From Epilithonimonas zeae (GTDB lineage Bacteria; Bacteroidota; Bacteroidia; Flavobacteriales; Weeksellaceae), in NCBI RefSeq assembly GCF_900141765.1, contig NZ_FSRK01000003.1, positions 186,001 to 250,000 of the forward strand: a stretch of 64,000 nucleotides of DNA. The letters run 5' to 3'. A program made the translations under genes and the position numbers. Of this stretch, positions 1-8,683 are shown one piece after another (the first letter of the stretch is position 1; every line of letters begins with the position of its first letter). The notes below the pieces were generated by a model. That model made no database searches. It saw nothing but the letters and a program-made list of their open reading frames with translations, and was not told the DNA's origin.

Positions 1-261
1 GTGCTTTGTGTTGCCGAGATTTGGGCACTCCCATTTATGTCAACTGTGACAGCACTTCGTTCAGAAAATGGAAACAAAGGCGCGTATATGGGTGTTAATG
101 GGATTGCATTTTCCTTTTCATTCATTATTACACCATTTCTGGGAACTTATGTTGTGAGCCGATTTGGATTCGATAGTTTGTGGTATGGTTCTTTTGTCGT
201 TCTGGCAATATCGGCTGTTCTTCTTTATATCATTGTCAAAAAGATGTTACCGGCAAAATAA
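1..261 (+). CDS. MFS transporter, C-terminal part (5' end outside window)
   Basis: The reading frame is open from the first base, so the GTG at position 1 is probably internal and the gene begins upstream. The 86 visible residues contain hydrophobic segments separated by a basic loop, and end in a membrane segment followed by KKMLPAK. This matches the last two or three helices of a 12-helix major facilitator (drug/sugar efflux-like) transporter. The substrate cannot be told from this fragment. The next gene, a sodium/solute symporter, starts 48 bp downstream and may be co-transcribed or have its own promoter. Confidence 0.7.
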   Translation: MLCVAEIWALPFMSTVTALRSENGNKGAYMGVNGIAFSFSFIITPFLGTYVVSRFGFDSLWYGSFVVLAISAVLLYIIVKKMLPAK

Positions 262-282
262 CTTTTGTCTCGATAAAAAAAC

Positions 283-310
283 TATTTTTGTTCAACTCAA
301 ATTTGAACAA
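283..310 (+). promoter_or_regulatory. Possible -7 box with an inverted repeat touching the symporter start codon
   Basis: TATTTTTG at 283-290 fits the Bacteroidota -7 consensus TAnnTTTG. It is followed by TTGTTCAA (288-295), seven bases, and TTGAACAA (303-310), a perfect 8-bp inverted repeat whose last base is the A of the symporter ATG. It could be an operator or an mRNA hairpin hiding the start. No good -33 TTG was found at the expected distance. Confidence 0.35.
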
Positions 311-1887
311 TGAATCCGGGAACTATTCTACTTTTATTCGTTTTTGCCTATTTTATCGGGCTTTTGGTCATCTCTTATTTTACAAGCCGTAACTCGGACA
401 ACCAGTCTTTTTTCATCGGAAACAAGAAAAGTAAATGGTGGCTGGTGGCGTTTGGAATGATTGGAACATCGCTTTCGGGTGTAACTTTTATCTCGGTTCC
501 GGGAACGGTTGGGAAATTATTAGGTGGCGAAAATCCGTTTGGCGGTTTCGAATATTATATGATGGTGATTGGGTTTTTCATCGGTTACTTCATTGTTGCG
601 GGGATTTTGCTCCCACTCTATTACCGGATGAATCTGACCTCGATTTATACTTATTTGGGGAAACGTTTCAATGTGGAGGCGCATAAAATCGGGTCTGTAT
701 TTTTCATTATTTCGAGAGCGATTGGTGCGACGGCACGATTGTATCTGGTGGTGAATATTCTTCAGATTTTCCTATTGGAAGCACTTGGTGTTCCGTTTTG
801 GGTAACGGCTTTTGTGTTGTTGCTGATGATTTTGCTTTATACGTTTGAAGGTGGTGTGAAGACGATTGTGATTACGGATACGTTGCAAACGTCGTTTATG
901 ATTATCAGTCTCATTGCCTGCATTGTTTATATTTTATCAAATCTTAATCTGTCTTTTGGAGAAGCATTTTCTATTCTTGAGCAGAAGCAATACACCCATT
1001 TTATCAATACGGATGTGAATTCTAAAACATTTTTCCTGAAAACGATTCTGGGCGGAATGTTCATTACGATTGCAATGACAGGGCTTGACCAAGAAATGAT
1101 GCAGAAAAATATCTCTGTGGACAACCTTAAAAACTCAAAAAAGAATATGCTAACCTTTGCAGGAACTTTGCTTTTTGTGAATCTGGCGTTCTTATTTTTA
1201 GGCGGTTTGCTTTATCTTTTTGCGATGCAACACGGCGCAGATTATGGACAAATCTCGACTATGGTTGACGGAAAAGAAATGATTTCAAATACTTTTGGAT
1301 TCAAGGATTCTGCGGGTCAAATCAAAAATATAATGGGCGACGACCTTTTCCCTGCTCTATCTCTTCAAGGTCATTTTCCGATGGCGCTTTCTGTGATTTT
1401 CATCATCGGTTTGATTTCCGCTCTGTTTCCTTCTGCTGATGGTGCTTTAACAGCGGTTACAAGTTCTTATTGTGTGGATCTTTTAAACCTGAATGAAGAC
1501 CAGCAAAAAACTGAGAAACAAAAGAAACATCTGAGAATGAAAGTTCATTTGACTTTCACAGTGATTTTCTTTGTATTGATAATGGTTTTCAAAGCAATCA
1601 ATGATAAATCGATTGTTTATCTGATAATGGAAATTGCGGGTTACACCTACGGTCCATTGTTGGGATTATTTGCTTTCGGAATTTTGACAAAATATCAAAT
1701 CACGAAGAAATATTCCATCTTAGCTGTGACGATTTTGGCGCCTGTTGTTACTTATCTGATTAATTATTTGGTAACGAATAATACAGATTATAGAATTGGT
1801 GTGGAGCTGATTATCCTGAATGGGTTTTTGACGTTTGTTGGGTTGTGGTTGGTTAGGTCGAAAAGTAAAACTTTAATAGTAGAATAA
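310..1887 (+). CDS. Sodium:solute symporter (SSS family)
   Basis: This 525-residue polytopic inner-membrane protein has about 13 hydrophobic segments and the N-terminal pattern of the SSS family: a first helix, then an SFFIGNKKS-type loop and the WWLVAFGMIGTSLSGVTFISVPG segment that corresponds to the unwound TM1 region binding Na+ and substrate. Family members import sugars, amino acids, sialic acid or nucleosides with Na+. The substrate is not identifiable here. It starts at the ATG after the inverted repeat at 288-310. Its stop codon overlaps the next ATG by one base (TAATG), so it is translationally coupled to the DUF6438 gene. Confidence 0.85.
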   Translation: MNPGTILLLFVFAYFIGLLVISYFTSRNSDNQSFFIGNKKSKWWLVAFGMIGTSLSGVTFISVPGTVGKLLGGENPFGGFEYYMMVIGFFIGYFIVAGILLPLYYRMNLTSIYTYLGKRFNVEAHKIGSVFFIISRAIGATARLYLVVNILQIFLLEALGVPFWVTAFVLLLMILLYTFEGGVKTIVITDTLQTSFMIISLIACIVYILSNLNLSFGEAFSILEQKQYTHFINTDVNSKTFFLKTILGGMFITIAMTGLDQEMMQKNISVDNLKNSKKNMLTFAGTLLFVNLAFLFLGGLLYLFAMQHGADYGQISTMVDGKEMISNTFGFKDSAGQIKNIMGDDLFPALSLQGHFPMALSVIFIIGLISALFPSADGALTAVTSSYCVDLLNLNEDQQKTEKQKKHLRMKVHLTFTVIFFVLIMVFKAINDKSIVYLIMEIAGYTYGPLLGLFAFGILTKYQITKKYSILAVTILAPVVTYLINYLVTNNTDYRIGVELIILNGFLTFVGLWLVRSKSKTLIVE

Positions 1888-2819
1888 TGAAAAAATTAGT
1901 TTTAATCATATTAATTACAATAATGAGTAAAAATATTTTTGCTCAAAAATTAATTTCTAAAATTGATTCGATAAATACTGAAAAAGAAGTAGAAAACCTG
2001 ATTCATACCTTAGGTAAAGATTATACATATTTCAAAATAAAAAAGATTGCTGACTTCAAAGAAGAGCGCGGAGAAAATAAGTTTTGTAAAAAAATAGCTG
2101 ACTCTTTAAAAATCGATAAATCATTTTATAAGGCCGATTTTGATAATAATGGTTATACTGACTTACTTGTGATAGGTGATTATTATGATTTCAAAATTTT
2201 TGTCTTGATGAATAACGGAAATGATCCTTTAAAAATAAATAGATTGACCCGACGAAGTTTTCAAAACTGCACTTTTCCAAAGATTACAAATGATTCGATA
2301 ATCAATTACTATTATTTCTCTGAACCACATATCTTCAGTGAAGAAAAATCTAAGCTAACCAAAAAAGATTTGATATTTAAGTTCGGAGATTTTGTTGAAT
2401 ACAATTCAAATCCAGCTTCTTATAATATTGAAAAGGTAGAGTTTCAAACAACGATGTGCTATGGAACATGTCCACAATTTTACATTTCAATTGATAAAAA
2501 TAAGAATAGCGTTTTTAAAGCGGAGAATTACAATATTGATAAAAGTAAAGGTAAAGTAGAAGTTAGAGGAAACTTTAAAGCCGTTATTAATGAAAATGAT
2601 TACAATGAATTAATTAGCTTAATGAATTATGTTGATTTTCCAAATTTAGAGAATAATTATTCTGTTAACTGGACGGATGACCAAACATCTACTTTAAAAA
2701 TCACTTACAATAATGGAAAGGTAAAGGAAATAAGTGATTATGGGATGATTGGAACTTATGGTTTAGACAGAATTTACAGTTTATTGTTTAATTTACGATT
2801 TAACCAAAACTGGAAATAA
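1887..2819 (+). CDS. Exported DUF6438-domain protein
   Basis: 310 residues. A signal peptide spans residues 1-20 (hydrophobic stretch ending FAQ). A DFDNNGYTDLLV segment (84-95) resembles the calcium-binding loops of FG-GAP/dockerin-like repeats, as seen in exported proteins. From about residue 183 the sequence matches the DUF6438 pattern, with the diagnostic MCYGTCP motif (Cys191 and Cys195), which could form a disulfide or bind metal. No function is known for the domain. It overlaps the symporter stop by one base and is followed one base later by the DUF6157 gene. The assignment to DUF6438 is from memory of the CxGTCP motif. Confidence 0.65.
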   Translation: MKKLVLIILITIMSKNIFAQKLISKIDSINTEKEVENLIHTLGKDYTYFKIKKIADFKEERGENKFCKKIADSLKIDKSFYKADFDNNGYTDLLVIGDYYDFKIFVLMNNGNDPLKINRLTRRSFQNCTFPKITNDSIINYYYFSEPHIFSEEKSKLTKKDLIFKFGDFVEYNSNPASYNIEKVEFQTTMCYGTCPQFYISIDKNKNSVFKAENYNIDKSKGKVEVRGNFKAVINENDYNELISLMNYVDFPNLENNYSVNWTDDQTSTLKITYNNGKVKEISDYGMIGTYGLDRIYSLLFNLRFNQNWK

Positions 2820-2820
2820 A

Positions 2821-3234
2821 ATGAAAACCCACACCACCAATTATACCAACACATTAATAGAAATCGCAGAAGATTCTCCGGTTTCCAAAGCGGTGATTCC
2901 GGTGGTGAAAAATGAGAAGAAAACAATTGCCAATTATCAATTCGAAAAGCTGTCGAAAAAACCTTTGAAATATACTTCGGACGAATTGCTGTTTGAAATT
3001 TTTGTGGAACGAAACCACATTTCGTCTTCTGAGTTTGAAGAAGAGAAACAGAAATTCTTTTCAAAAGGTCAACCTTGTTTGCGAACTTCGCCTTTGGCCA
3101 AGAAAAATGGATTCGGGATTTTTCATAATGAGGATTCTAAAATCCAATTGATTCCGGCAGAATCTGATGATTATAAAAAAATATTGGCCGATGATTCTAT
3201 CAAGAAAGTGAAAGCGATGAAGTCTAAAAAATAA
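2821..3234 (+). CDS. DUF6157 family protein
   Basis: 137 residues, no signal peptide and no membrane segment, so probably cytoplasmic. The start MKTHTTNYTNTLIEIAEDSPV and the later LRTSPLAKKNGFGIFHNEDSKIQL region are typical of DUF6157, a small conserved family of unknown function found widely in Bacteroidota and Firmicutes. It lies one base after the DUF6438 gene in the same direction. It converges on the AraC gene, whose stop is only 7 bp away, and no terminator hairpin is obvious between them. The C-terminus is lysine-rich (KKVKAMKSKK). Confidence 0.65.
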   Translation: MKTHTTNYTNTLIEIAEDSPVSKAVIPVVKNEKKTIANYQFEKLSKKPLKYTSDELLFEIFVERNHISSSEFEEEKQKFFSKGQPCLRTSPLAKKNGFGIFHNEDSKIQLIPAESDDYKKILADDSIKKVKAMKSKK

Positions 3235-3241
3235 TTTGGCT

Positions 3242-4087
3242 TTAAGCTAAACTCCGACTCTTATTTTTGTACGAACCGAGCGTTTTACTTTTCTTATTTT
3301 TGAAATAATGTGAAAGGTGGCTTTCATCTGTAAAACCAAATTCATAAGCAATCTGCTTGATTGTGTTCTGTCCGGACTCCATTCGTCTCTCTATCAAAGC
3401 CATCCGATAATCATTGACGTAATCGCGGTACGAAACTTCGAAGTTCCGTTTGAAATAAGCACTGAAATAAGTCGGCGAAATATTGAAATGATAAGCAATA
3501 TTTTTGATTCGAATCGTCTCCGGCTGGTAGATATTCTGATGAATGTACGAAATCACATCTTCCTTATTCTGAAGTCCAAAATCCAGCCTAATATCCATTT
3601 TGGAAGTTGCTTCTTTTATCAATCCAAAAATTGAAAGGATTTGATAAAAAACAATTGGCGAAGTGGAAACATCTTTTCTGCAATTATAAGAAAGGATATT
3701 TTCAATCGTCTTTTTCAGAATCGTTTTGCAAGGTTCTGTGAAGATGAGTTTTTTCTCTTTCAGGATTTGTTTTCTCATCACATTTTCCGGAGAATTCATC
3801 GCAAAAGAATCGGGCGAAAGGTGTTTGTTGCCTTTGAAATAATCATCGGTGAACTTAATGAAAATCAATCTCGAATATTTGTTGTACTCAAAATAATGCT
3901 GGTCATCTGGCGAAATCAAGAAAAGGTCGCCACATTTGTAAGGCAGAATAATATTGTTGATGTGATGATTGCCATTTCCCTTTAACACATAAATCATCTC
4001 ATAATAAGTATGGCTGTGCGACGGATGACCAAACTCCTCGCCTTCCAAATCACTAATCACCAAAGACTCAAACTGCAGTTTTTTCAC
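3242..4087 (-). CDS. AraC-family transcriptional regulator with cupin sensor domain
   Basis: 281 residues. The N-terminal part has a cupin-type sensor pattern (HPSHSHTYYEMIYVLKGNG, near residues 17-35), and the C-terminal ~100 residues hold the double helix-turn-helix of AraC/XylS proteins (RIKNIAYHFNISPTYFSAYFK and IKQIAYEFGFTDESHLSHYFK). It is divergent from the aldo/keto reductase run starting at 4256, so it is the likely activator of that operon. The inducer is unknown. The 168-bp divergent region contains TTCCAA (4194-4199), ten bases and TTGGAA (4210-4215), a possible binding dyad. Confidence 0.85.
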   Translation of the reverse strand: MKKLQFESLVISDLEGEEFGHPSHSHTYYEMIYVLKGNGNHHINNIILPYKCGDLFLISPDDQHYFEYNKYSRLIFIKFTDDYFKGNKHLSPDSFAMNSPENVMRKQILKEKKLIFTEPCKTILKKTIENILSYNCRKDVSTSPIVFYQILSIFGLIKEATSKMDIRLDFGLQNKEDVISYIHQNIYQPETIRIKNIAYHFNISPTYFSAYFKRNFEVSYRDYVNDYRMALIERRMESGQNTIKQIAYEFGFTDESHLSHYFKNKKSKTLGSYKNKSRSLA

Positions 4088-4193
4088 AATATTAAATTAA
4101 TTTTAAATTTCTTACGATAGCATAAAAATACAATTATTTGAATTAATACTACAAGCTAAAATTTTTAATTTTTCCCAACATTTGTAAAGAGGT

Positions 4194-4215
4194 TTCCAAG
4201 GCATAAAAATTGGAA
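4194..4215. promoter_or_regulatory. Dyad upstream of the aldo/keto reductase operon
   Basis: TTCCAA-N10-TTGGAA, centred about 50 bp before the first reductase gene, in the region between the divergent AraC gene and its presumed target operon. It is a candidate regulator site. Most AraC proteins prefer direct repeats, so this is weak. Confidence 0.25.
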
Positions 4216-4255
4216 CTCAAATTCTAAATTTAAATTTAATCGAAATCATCAAAAA

Positions 4256-5239
4256 ATGGAATATAGAAAATTAGGATACAGCGATTTAGACGTTTCAGCA
4301 ATCACTTTCGGAGCCTGGGCAGCCGGCGGATGGATGTGGGGAAGCACAGACAGAAACGAAGCTATCGAAGCCATCAAAGCATCTTATGATGTTGGCGTAA
4401 CTTCTATTGATACCGCACCAATCTACGGGCAAGGAACGAGCGAAGAAATTGTAGGCGAAGCGATTAAAGATATTTCTCGAGACAAGGTTCAAATCCTTAC
4501 AAAGTTTGGAATGCGCTGGGATTTGGACAAGGGAACTTTGGCAATGAACAGCAAAAATAATGACGGAAAAGATATCGACATTTACAAATACGCCGGAAAA
4601 GAAAGCATCATTTACGAATGTGAGCAAAGTTTGAAACGACTTGGAACAGATTACATCGACCTTTATCAAATCCATTGGCCTGATGTTACAACGCCGATTG
4701 GTGAAACTTTCGAAGCGGTTTCTAAATTAATTGAGCAAGGAAAAGTTCGTTTTGCAGGTGTTTGTAATTACAATGCACAGCAAATGGCTGAAGCGGAAAA
4801 AACTTTGAAACTGGTTTCCAATCAGATTCCGTTCAGTATGGTGAATCGTGGGATTGAGGACGAAACCGTTCCTTATTGCATCGAAAATAATAAATCCATT
4901 TTGGCTTACAGTCCTTTGGAAAGAGGATTGCTGACGGGGAAAATCACTTCAGATTACAAATTTCAAGATGGCGACCACAGAGCCGGTCATCCTCATTTCC
5001 AGCCAGATTTCATTAAGAAAACCAACGAACTTTTAGATAAAATAAAACCAATTGCTGACGAGTATAATGCAACTCTTGGACAATTGGTTCTGCGATGGAC
5101 GATTGAAAGACCCGGAATTACGATTGCTCTGGCTGGTGCGAGAAATGCAGAACAAGCAGTTCAAAATGCAAAAGCGATAGACATCAAACTTTCGAAAGAA
5201 GAAATTGATAGTATTAATGAATTGGTCAATGCTTTTTAA
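4256..5239 (+). CDS. Aldo/keto reductase (first of three)
   Basis: 327 residues, cytoplasmic. It has the complete AKR tetrad: Asp52 in the SIDTAPIYG motif, Tyr57, Lys83 and His140 (QIHWPD). The SLKRLGTDYIDLYQIH signature and the C-terminal GARNAEQAVQNAKA NADPH-binding segment are present. These enzymes reduce aldehydes or ketones, or oxidise sugars, with NADP(H). It heads a tightly spaced run ending at 10612 and lies 168 bp from the divergent AraC gene. The second reductase begins 18 bp after its stop. The substrate is unknown; sugar or xenobiotic carbonyls are both plausible. Confidence 0.88.
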   Translation: MEYRKLGYSDLDVSAITFGAWAAGGWMWGSTDRNEAIEAIKASYDVGVTSIDTAPIYGQGTSEEIVGEAIKDISRDKVQILTKFGMRWDLDKGTLAMNSKNNDGKDIDIYKYAGKESIIYECEQSLKRLGTDYIDLYQIHWPDVTTPIGETFEAVSKLIEQGKVRFAGVCNYNAQQMAEAEKTLKLVSNQIPFSMVNRGIEDETVPYCIENNKSILAYSPLERGLLTGKITSDYKFQDGDHRAGHPHFQPDFIKKTNELLDKIKPIADEYNATLGQLVLRWTIERPGITIALAGARNAEQAVQNAKAIDIKLSKEEIDSINELVNAF

Positions 5240-5257
5240 TCATTCAATTCAAAAAAA

Positions 5258-6310
5258 ATGGAATATAGATTTTTAGGAAAATCAGGACTTAAAGTGCCTG
5301 TTCTCAGTTTTGGAACGGCAACTTTTGGTGGAGAAGGTGATTTCTTCAAAGCTTGGGGAAACACGCAGGTTGACGAAGCTAAAAAACTCATCAATATTTG
5401 TTTGGATGCAGGCGTTAATCTATTTGATACAGCCGATATGTATTCTGATGGAAAATCGGAAGAAGTTTTAGGAAAAGCTATTGAAGGTATTTCCCGTGAA
5501 CAATTGATTTTATCAACGAAATCAACTTTCACTTTTGGTGAAGGACCGAATAATCAAGGCTCTTCCCGACTCCATATTTTGAAACAAATCGAAGGAAGTC
5601 TAAAACGTCTCGGAACAGATTACATCGACATTTATCATATGCACGGCTTCGATGGAAACACACCGATTGAGGAGACTTTGAAAGTTTTGGACGAATTAGT
5701 AACAAGCGGAAAAGTAAGATATATTGCAGCTTCCAATTTCTCCGGCTGGCATCTGATGAAGTCAATCGGGATTTCAGAAAAATATGGCTGGAGCAAATAT
5801 ATTGCGCATCAGGTTTATTACTCCTTAGCAAATCGTGATTATGAATGGGAATTGATGCCTTTGGGATTGGACCAAAATGTGGGTTCGATTATTTGGTCGC
5901 CATTGGCATCCGGAAGATTGAGCGGAAAACACGGAAGAAATAAAGAAATTCCGAAGGATGGGCGGATTGCTCAAGGCGGAAGCCCTGTTCCGGAAGCCGT
6001 TGTTCAGGAAGAGATTTTTTACAATACGATTGATGCATTGGAAGATGTTGCTGGCGAAGTTGGAAAAACTGTTGCTCAGGTTGCCCTTAATTGGTTATTA
6101 CAACGTCCGACCGTTTCCAGCATCATTATTGGTGCAAGAAATGAAGAACAATTGAAACAAAATCTGGAAGCTGTCGGCTGGAATCTGACTCGCGAACAAG
6201 TTGAAAAACTCGACAAAGCAAGCGAAGTTCCACCAACTTATCCGTATTGGCATCAATGGAAAAATAAAAGCCTGAACCCAACACCGGATTTTTACAGCCA
6301 TTTGAAATAA
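5258..6310 (+). CDS. Aldo/keto reductase (second of three)
   Basis: 350 residues. It has Asp57 and Tyr62 (LFDTADMYSDG), Lys88 and His129 (IYHMHGFDG), and the GARNEEQLKQNLEA cofactor segment near the C-terminus. It is longer at the C-terminus than the first reductase (PPTYPYWHQWKNKSLNP), as in the AKR group often annotated as YajO or oxidoreductase. It differs enough from the genes at 4256 and 7736 that it is a paralogue rather than a recent duplicate. It sits 16 bp before the DoxX gene, so it is surely co-transcribed. Confidence 0.87.
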   Translation: MEYRFLGKSGLKVPVLSFGTATFGGEGDFFKAWGNTQVDEAKKLINICLDAGVNLFDTADMYSDGKSEEVLGKAIEGISREQLILSTKSTFTFGEGPNNQGSSRLHILKQIEGSLKRLGTDYIDIYHMHGFDGNTPIEETLKVLDELVTSGKVRYIAASNFSGWHLMKSIGISEKYGWSKYIAHQVYYSLANRDYEWELMPLGLDQNVGSIIWSPLASGRLSGKHGRNKEIPKDGRIAQGGSPVPEAVVQEEIFYNTIDALEDVAGEVGKTVAQVALNWLLQRPTVSSIIIGARNEEQLKQNLEAVGWNLTREQVEKLDKASEVPPTYPYWHQWKNKSLNPTPDFYSHLK

Positions 6311-6326
6311 GTTTTAAAAACAAACT

Positions 6327-6713
6327 ATGAAAGACTTCAAAATGACTTATTTCTTTTTGAGATTGCCAATCGCCATTTCCTTATTAGGTCACGGATTGGT
6401 AAGACTTCCAAAGCTTGAAACGTTCAGCAATTGGATGGTAACATCAATGGACAAATCTGCAATCCCAAGTTTTATTATTGTGCCTTTCAGTTATATTTTA
6501 CCGATTGTAGAATTCTTGATTGGATTATCATTATTAATTGGATTTCAAACCAAATACACAATTTATTCAGGATTAGTTTTGATGAGCATTTTGATATTAG
6601 GAAGTGCATCAATCGAGAATTGGAGTGCGATTGAAGCGCAGTTATTGCATTCAGTTTATTTGGGTGGATTGCTTTGGTTTTATGAAAAATATAAACCCGT
6701 TTCGAATCATTAA
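6327..6713 (+). CDS. DoxX-family small membrane protein
   Basis: 128 residues with four predicted membrane helices (about 9-29, 45-68, 72-94 and 101-118) and the DoxX-like GHGLVRLPKL and PFSYILPIVEFLIGLSLLIG patterns. DoxX-type proteins are small integral membrane proteins linked to quinone or thiosulfate redox chemistry and often encoded beside oxidoreductases. The real role here is unknown. Spacing to both neighbours is under 20 bp. Confidence 0.75.
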   Translation: MKDFKMTYFFLRLPIAISLLGHGLVRLPKLETFSNWMVTSMDKSAIPSFIIVPFSYILPIVEFLIGLSLLIGFQTKYTIYSGLVLMSILILGSASIENWSAIEAQLLHSVYLGGLLWFYEKYKPVSNH

Positions 6714-6730
6714 TTTTCTAAAAATAAAGT

Positions 6731-7723
6731 ATGAAATTTTTAAAAGTAATAGCATTTTTAATTTTGTCCGTTAATTATTTATCGGCTCAGAATCGTCCGA
6801 TCTTGGATATTATGCTGACGAATTATGAATATCCTTATCCCGTTCATTTTCTTGATTTAAAAAGTCAGAATCAGGATTTGAAAATGGCTTATATGGACAT
6901 CAAACCCGAAAAATCAAATGGAAAAACAGTTGTTCTGCTTCACGGAAAAAATTTCAATGGAGCTTATTGGAAAACAACGATTCAGGCTTTGACAAAAGAA
7001 GGATTCAGAGTGGTAGTTCCTGACCAGATTGGATTTGGAAAGTCATCAAAACCGATAGAATATCAATTCAGTTTTCAGCAATTGGCTCAGAATACGAAAG
7101 CAATTTTGGATGAATTAAAATTGGATAAAATTTATCTTCTGGGACATTCGATGGGTGGAATGCTGGCGACAAGATTCACATTAATGTATCCCGAAACGGT
7201 TGAAAAATTAATTCTTGAAAATCCAATCGGACTAGAAGATTGGAAACTGGTTGCGCCTTACGCTTCTATCGACAAGAATTATCAAACTGAATTAAAAGCC
7301 AATTACGAATCAACCAAAAAATATCAAAACGGATTCTATTACAACAACAAATGGAAACCGGAATATGACGAATGGGTTTATCTTTTAACAGGTTGGATAA
7401 AATCGCCTGATTATCCAAAAGTTGCTTTAGTTAATGCTAAAACTTCGGATATGATTTTCACGCAACCCGTGGTTTATGAATTTCAAAATCTGAATGTTCC
7501 AACTTTACTGATTATCGGAACACGAGACAGAACGGCGATTGGAAAAAACAATGTGAAAGACCCAAAAATAGCTGAAACGATGGGACGATACGACTTATTG
7601 GGAAAAGCAACTCAACAAAAAATAAAAGGTTCAAAACTGGTGGAAATCGACAACGTGGGGCATCTTCCGCACATCGAGGTTTTTGACCAATTTATCAAAC
7701 CTGTGAAAGAATTTTTAAAATAA
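6731..7723 (+). CDS. Exported alpha/beta hydrolase
   Basis: 330 residues. An N-terminal signal peptide (residues 1-20, ending LSAQ) suggests periplasmic or envelope location. The alpha/beta fold has an HGKNFNG oxyanion region, the nucleophile elbow GHSMGG (Ser140), an acidic residue at Asp266 (IIGTRDR) and His311 (NVGHLPH), so the catalytic triad is complete. It is an esterase, lactonase or haloperoxidase-like enzyme of unknown substrate. It lies between DoxX and the third reductase, 12 bp before the latter. Confidence 0.85.
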   Translation: MKFLKVIAFLILSVNYLSAQNRPILDIMLTNYEYPYPVHFLDLKSQNQDLKMAYMDIKPEKSNGKTVVLLHGKNFNGAYWKTTIQALTKEGFRVVVPDQIGFGKSSKPIEYQFSFQQLAQNTKAILDELKLDKIYLLGHSMGGMLATRFTLMYPETVEKLILENPIGLEDWKLVAPYASIDKNYQTELKANYESTKKYQNGFYYNNKWKPEYDEWVYLLTGWIKSPDYPKVALVNAKTSDMIFTQPVVYEFQNLNVPTLLIIGTRDRTAIGKNNVKDPKIAETMGRYDLLGKATQQKIKGSKLVEIDNVGHLPHIEVFDQFIKPVKEFLK

Positions 7724-7735
7724 TAAATTATCAAA

Positions 7736-8680
7736 ATGAAAAAAGTAAATATTAAAAATACAGACTTAGAAATCGCTCCAATCAACTTTGGAGGCAATGT
7801 TTTTGGATGGACTTTGGATGAGAAAGAATCGTTTAATATCCTGAATAAATTTGAAGAAAATGGATTTAATTTCATCGATACAGCCGACACTTATTCCTGG
7901 TGGGTGAACGGAAAAGGCGGACAGTCCGAGGAAATCATCGGAAAATGGATGAAGGAAAAGAAGAACCGACAAGATATCGTTCTCGCCACAAAAGTTGGTT
8001 CAGAAACCAAAGAACACGGTTTTGACATCAGTAAAAAACATATTCTTAAATCTGTAGACGAATCATTGAAACGTCTTGGAACAGACCATATCGATTTATA
8101 TTACACCCATTTTGATGATAACAAAACGCCTGTGGAGGAAACATTATCAGCTTATGACGAAATTGTAAAAGCCGGAAAAGTAAGATACATCGCAGCGTCC
8201 AATGTTTCTCCGGAAAGATTAATTGAATCTTTTGAAGTTGCTGAGAAAAATAATTTCCCAAAATATGTAGCACTTCAACCGCATTATAATTTGGTGGAAA
8301 GACAAAAATTTGAGACCGAATATGCGCCATTGGTAGAAAAATTTGAATTGAGTGCATTTCCTTACTGGTCTTTGGCAGCGGGATTTTTAACAGGAAAATA
8401 CAGAACAGAAGCCGATTTTGAAACAACAGCAAGAGGCGGCGGAATCAAAAAATACTTTGATGACAAAGGAAAAGCAGTTTTGAGTGCACTTGATAAAGTT
8501 TCAGAAAAGCACCAATCTCAGCCTGCAACGGTTGCTTTAGCTTGGCTATTGGCAAACCCATTCATTACTGCGCCAATCGTAAGTGCGACCAGTGAAAGAC
8601 AATTGCAAACGATTTTCGATGCTCCGAAATTACATTTGGATTCGGAAGATTTGGAAATCCTTAATCAAGCTTCAGAATAA
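7736..8680 (+). CDS. Aldo/keto reductase (third of three)
   Basis: 314 residues with Asp48 and Tyr53 (FIDTADTYSWW), Lys86, and His125 (LYYTHFDD). The SLKRLGTDHIDLYYTH signature is intact. The C-terminus has VSATSERQLQTIFDA in place of the usual GARN-type cofactor motif, a change seen in many bacterial AKRs. The stop is four bases from the MFS start. Together with the genes at 4256 and 5258 it gives three different carbonyl reductases in one operon. Confidence 0.87.
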   Translation: MKKVNIKNTDLEIAPINFGGNVFGWTLDEKESFNILNKFEENGFNFIDTADTYSWWVNGKGGQSEEIIGKWMKEKKNRQDIVLATKVGSETKEHGFDISKKHILKSVDESLKRLGTDHIDLYYTHFDDNKTPVEETLSAYDEIVKAGKVRYIAASNVSPERLIESFEVAEKNNFPKYVALQPHYNLVERQKFETEYAPLVEKFELSAFPYWSLAAGFLTGKYRTEADFETTARGGGIKKYFDDKGKAVLSALDKVSEKHQSQPATVALAWLLANPFITAPIVSATSERQLQTIFDAPKLHLDSEDLEILNQASE

Positions 8681-8683
8681 CCA

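Noticed and set aside
1-261. GTG at position 1 as the true start of an 86-residue protein
   Set aside because: The frame is open at the window edge and the residues are the end of a larger MFS carrier, so the gene is cut.
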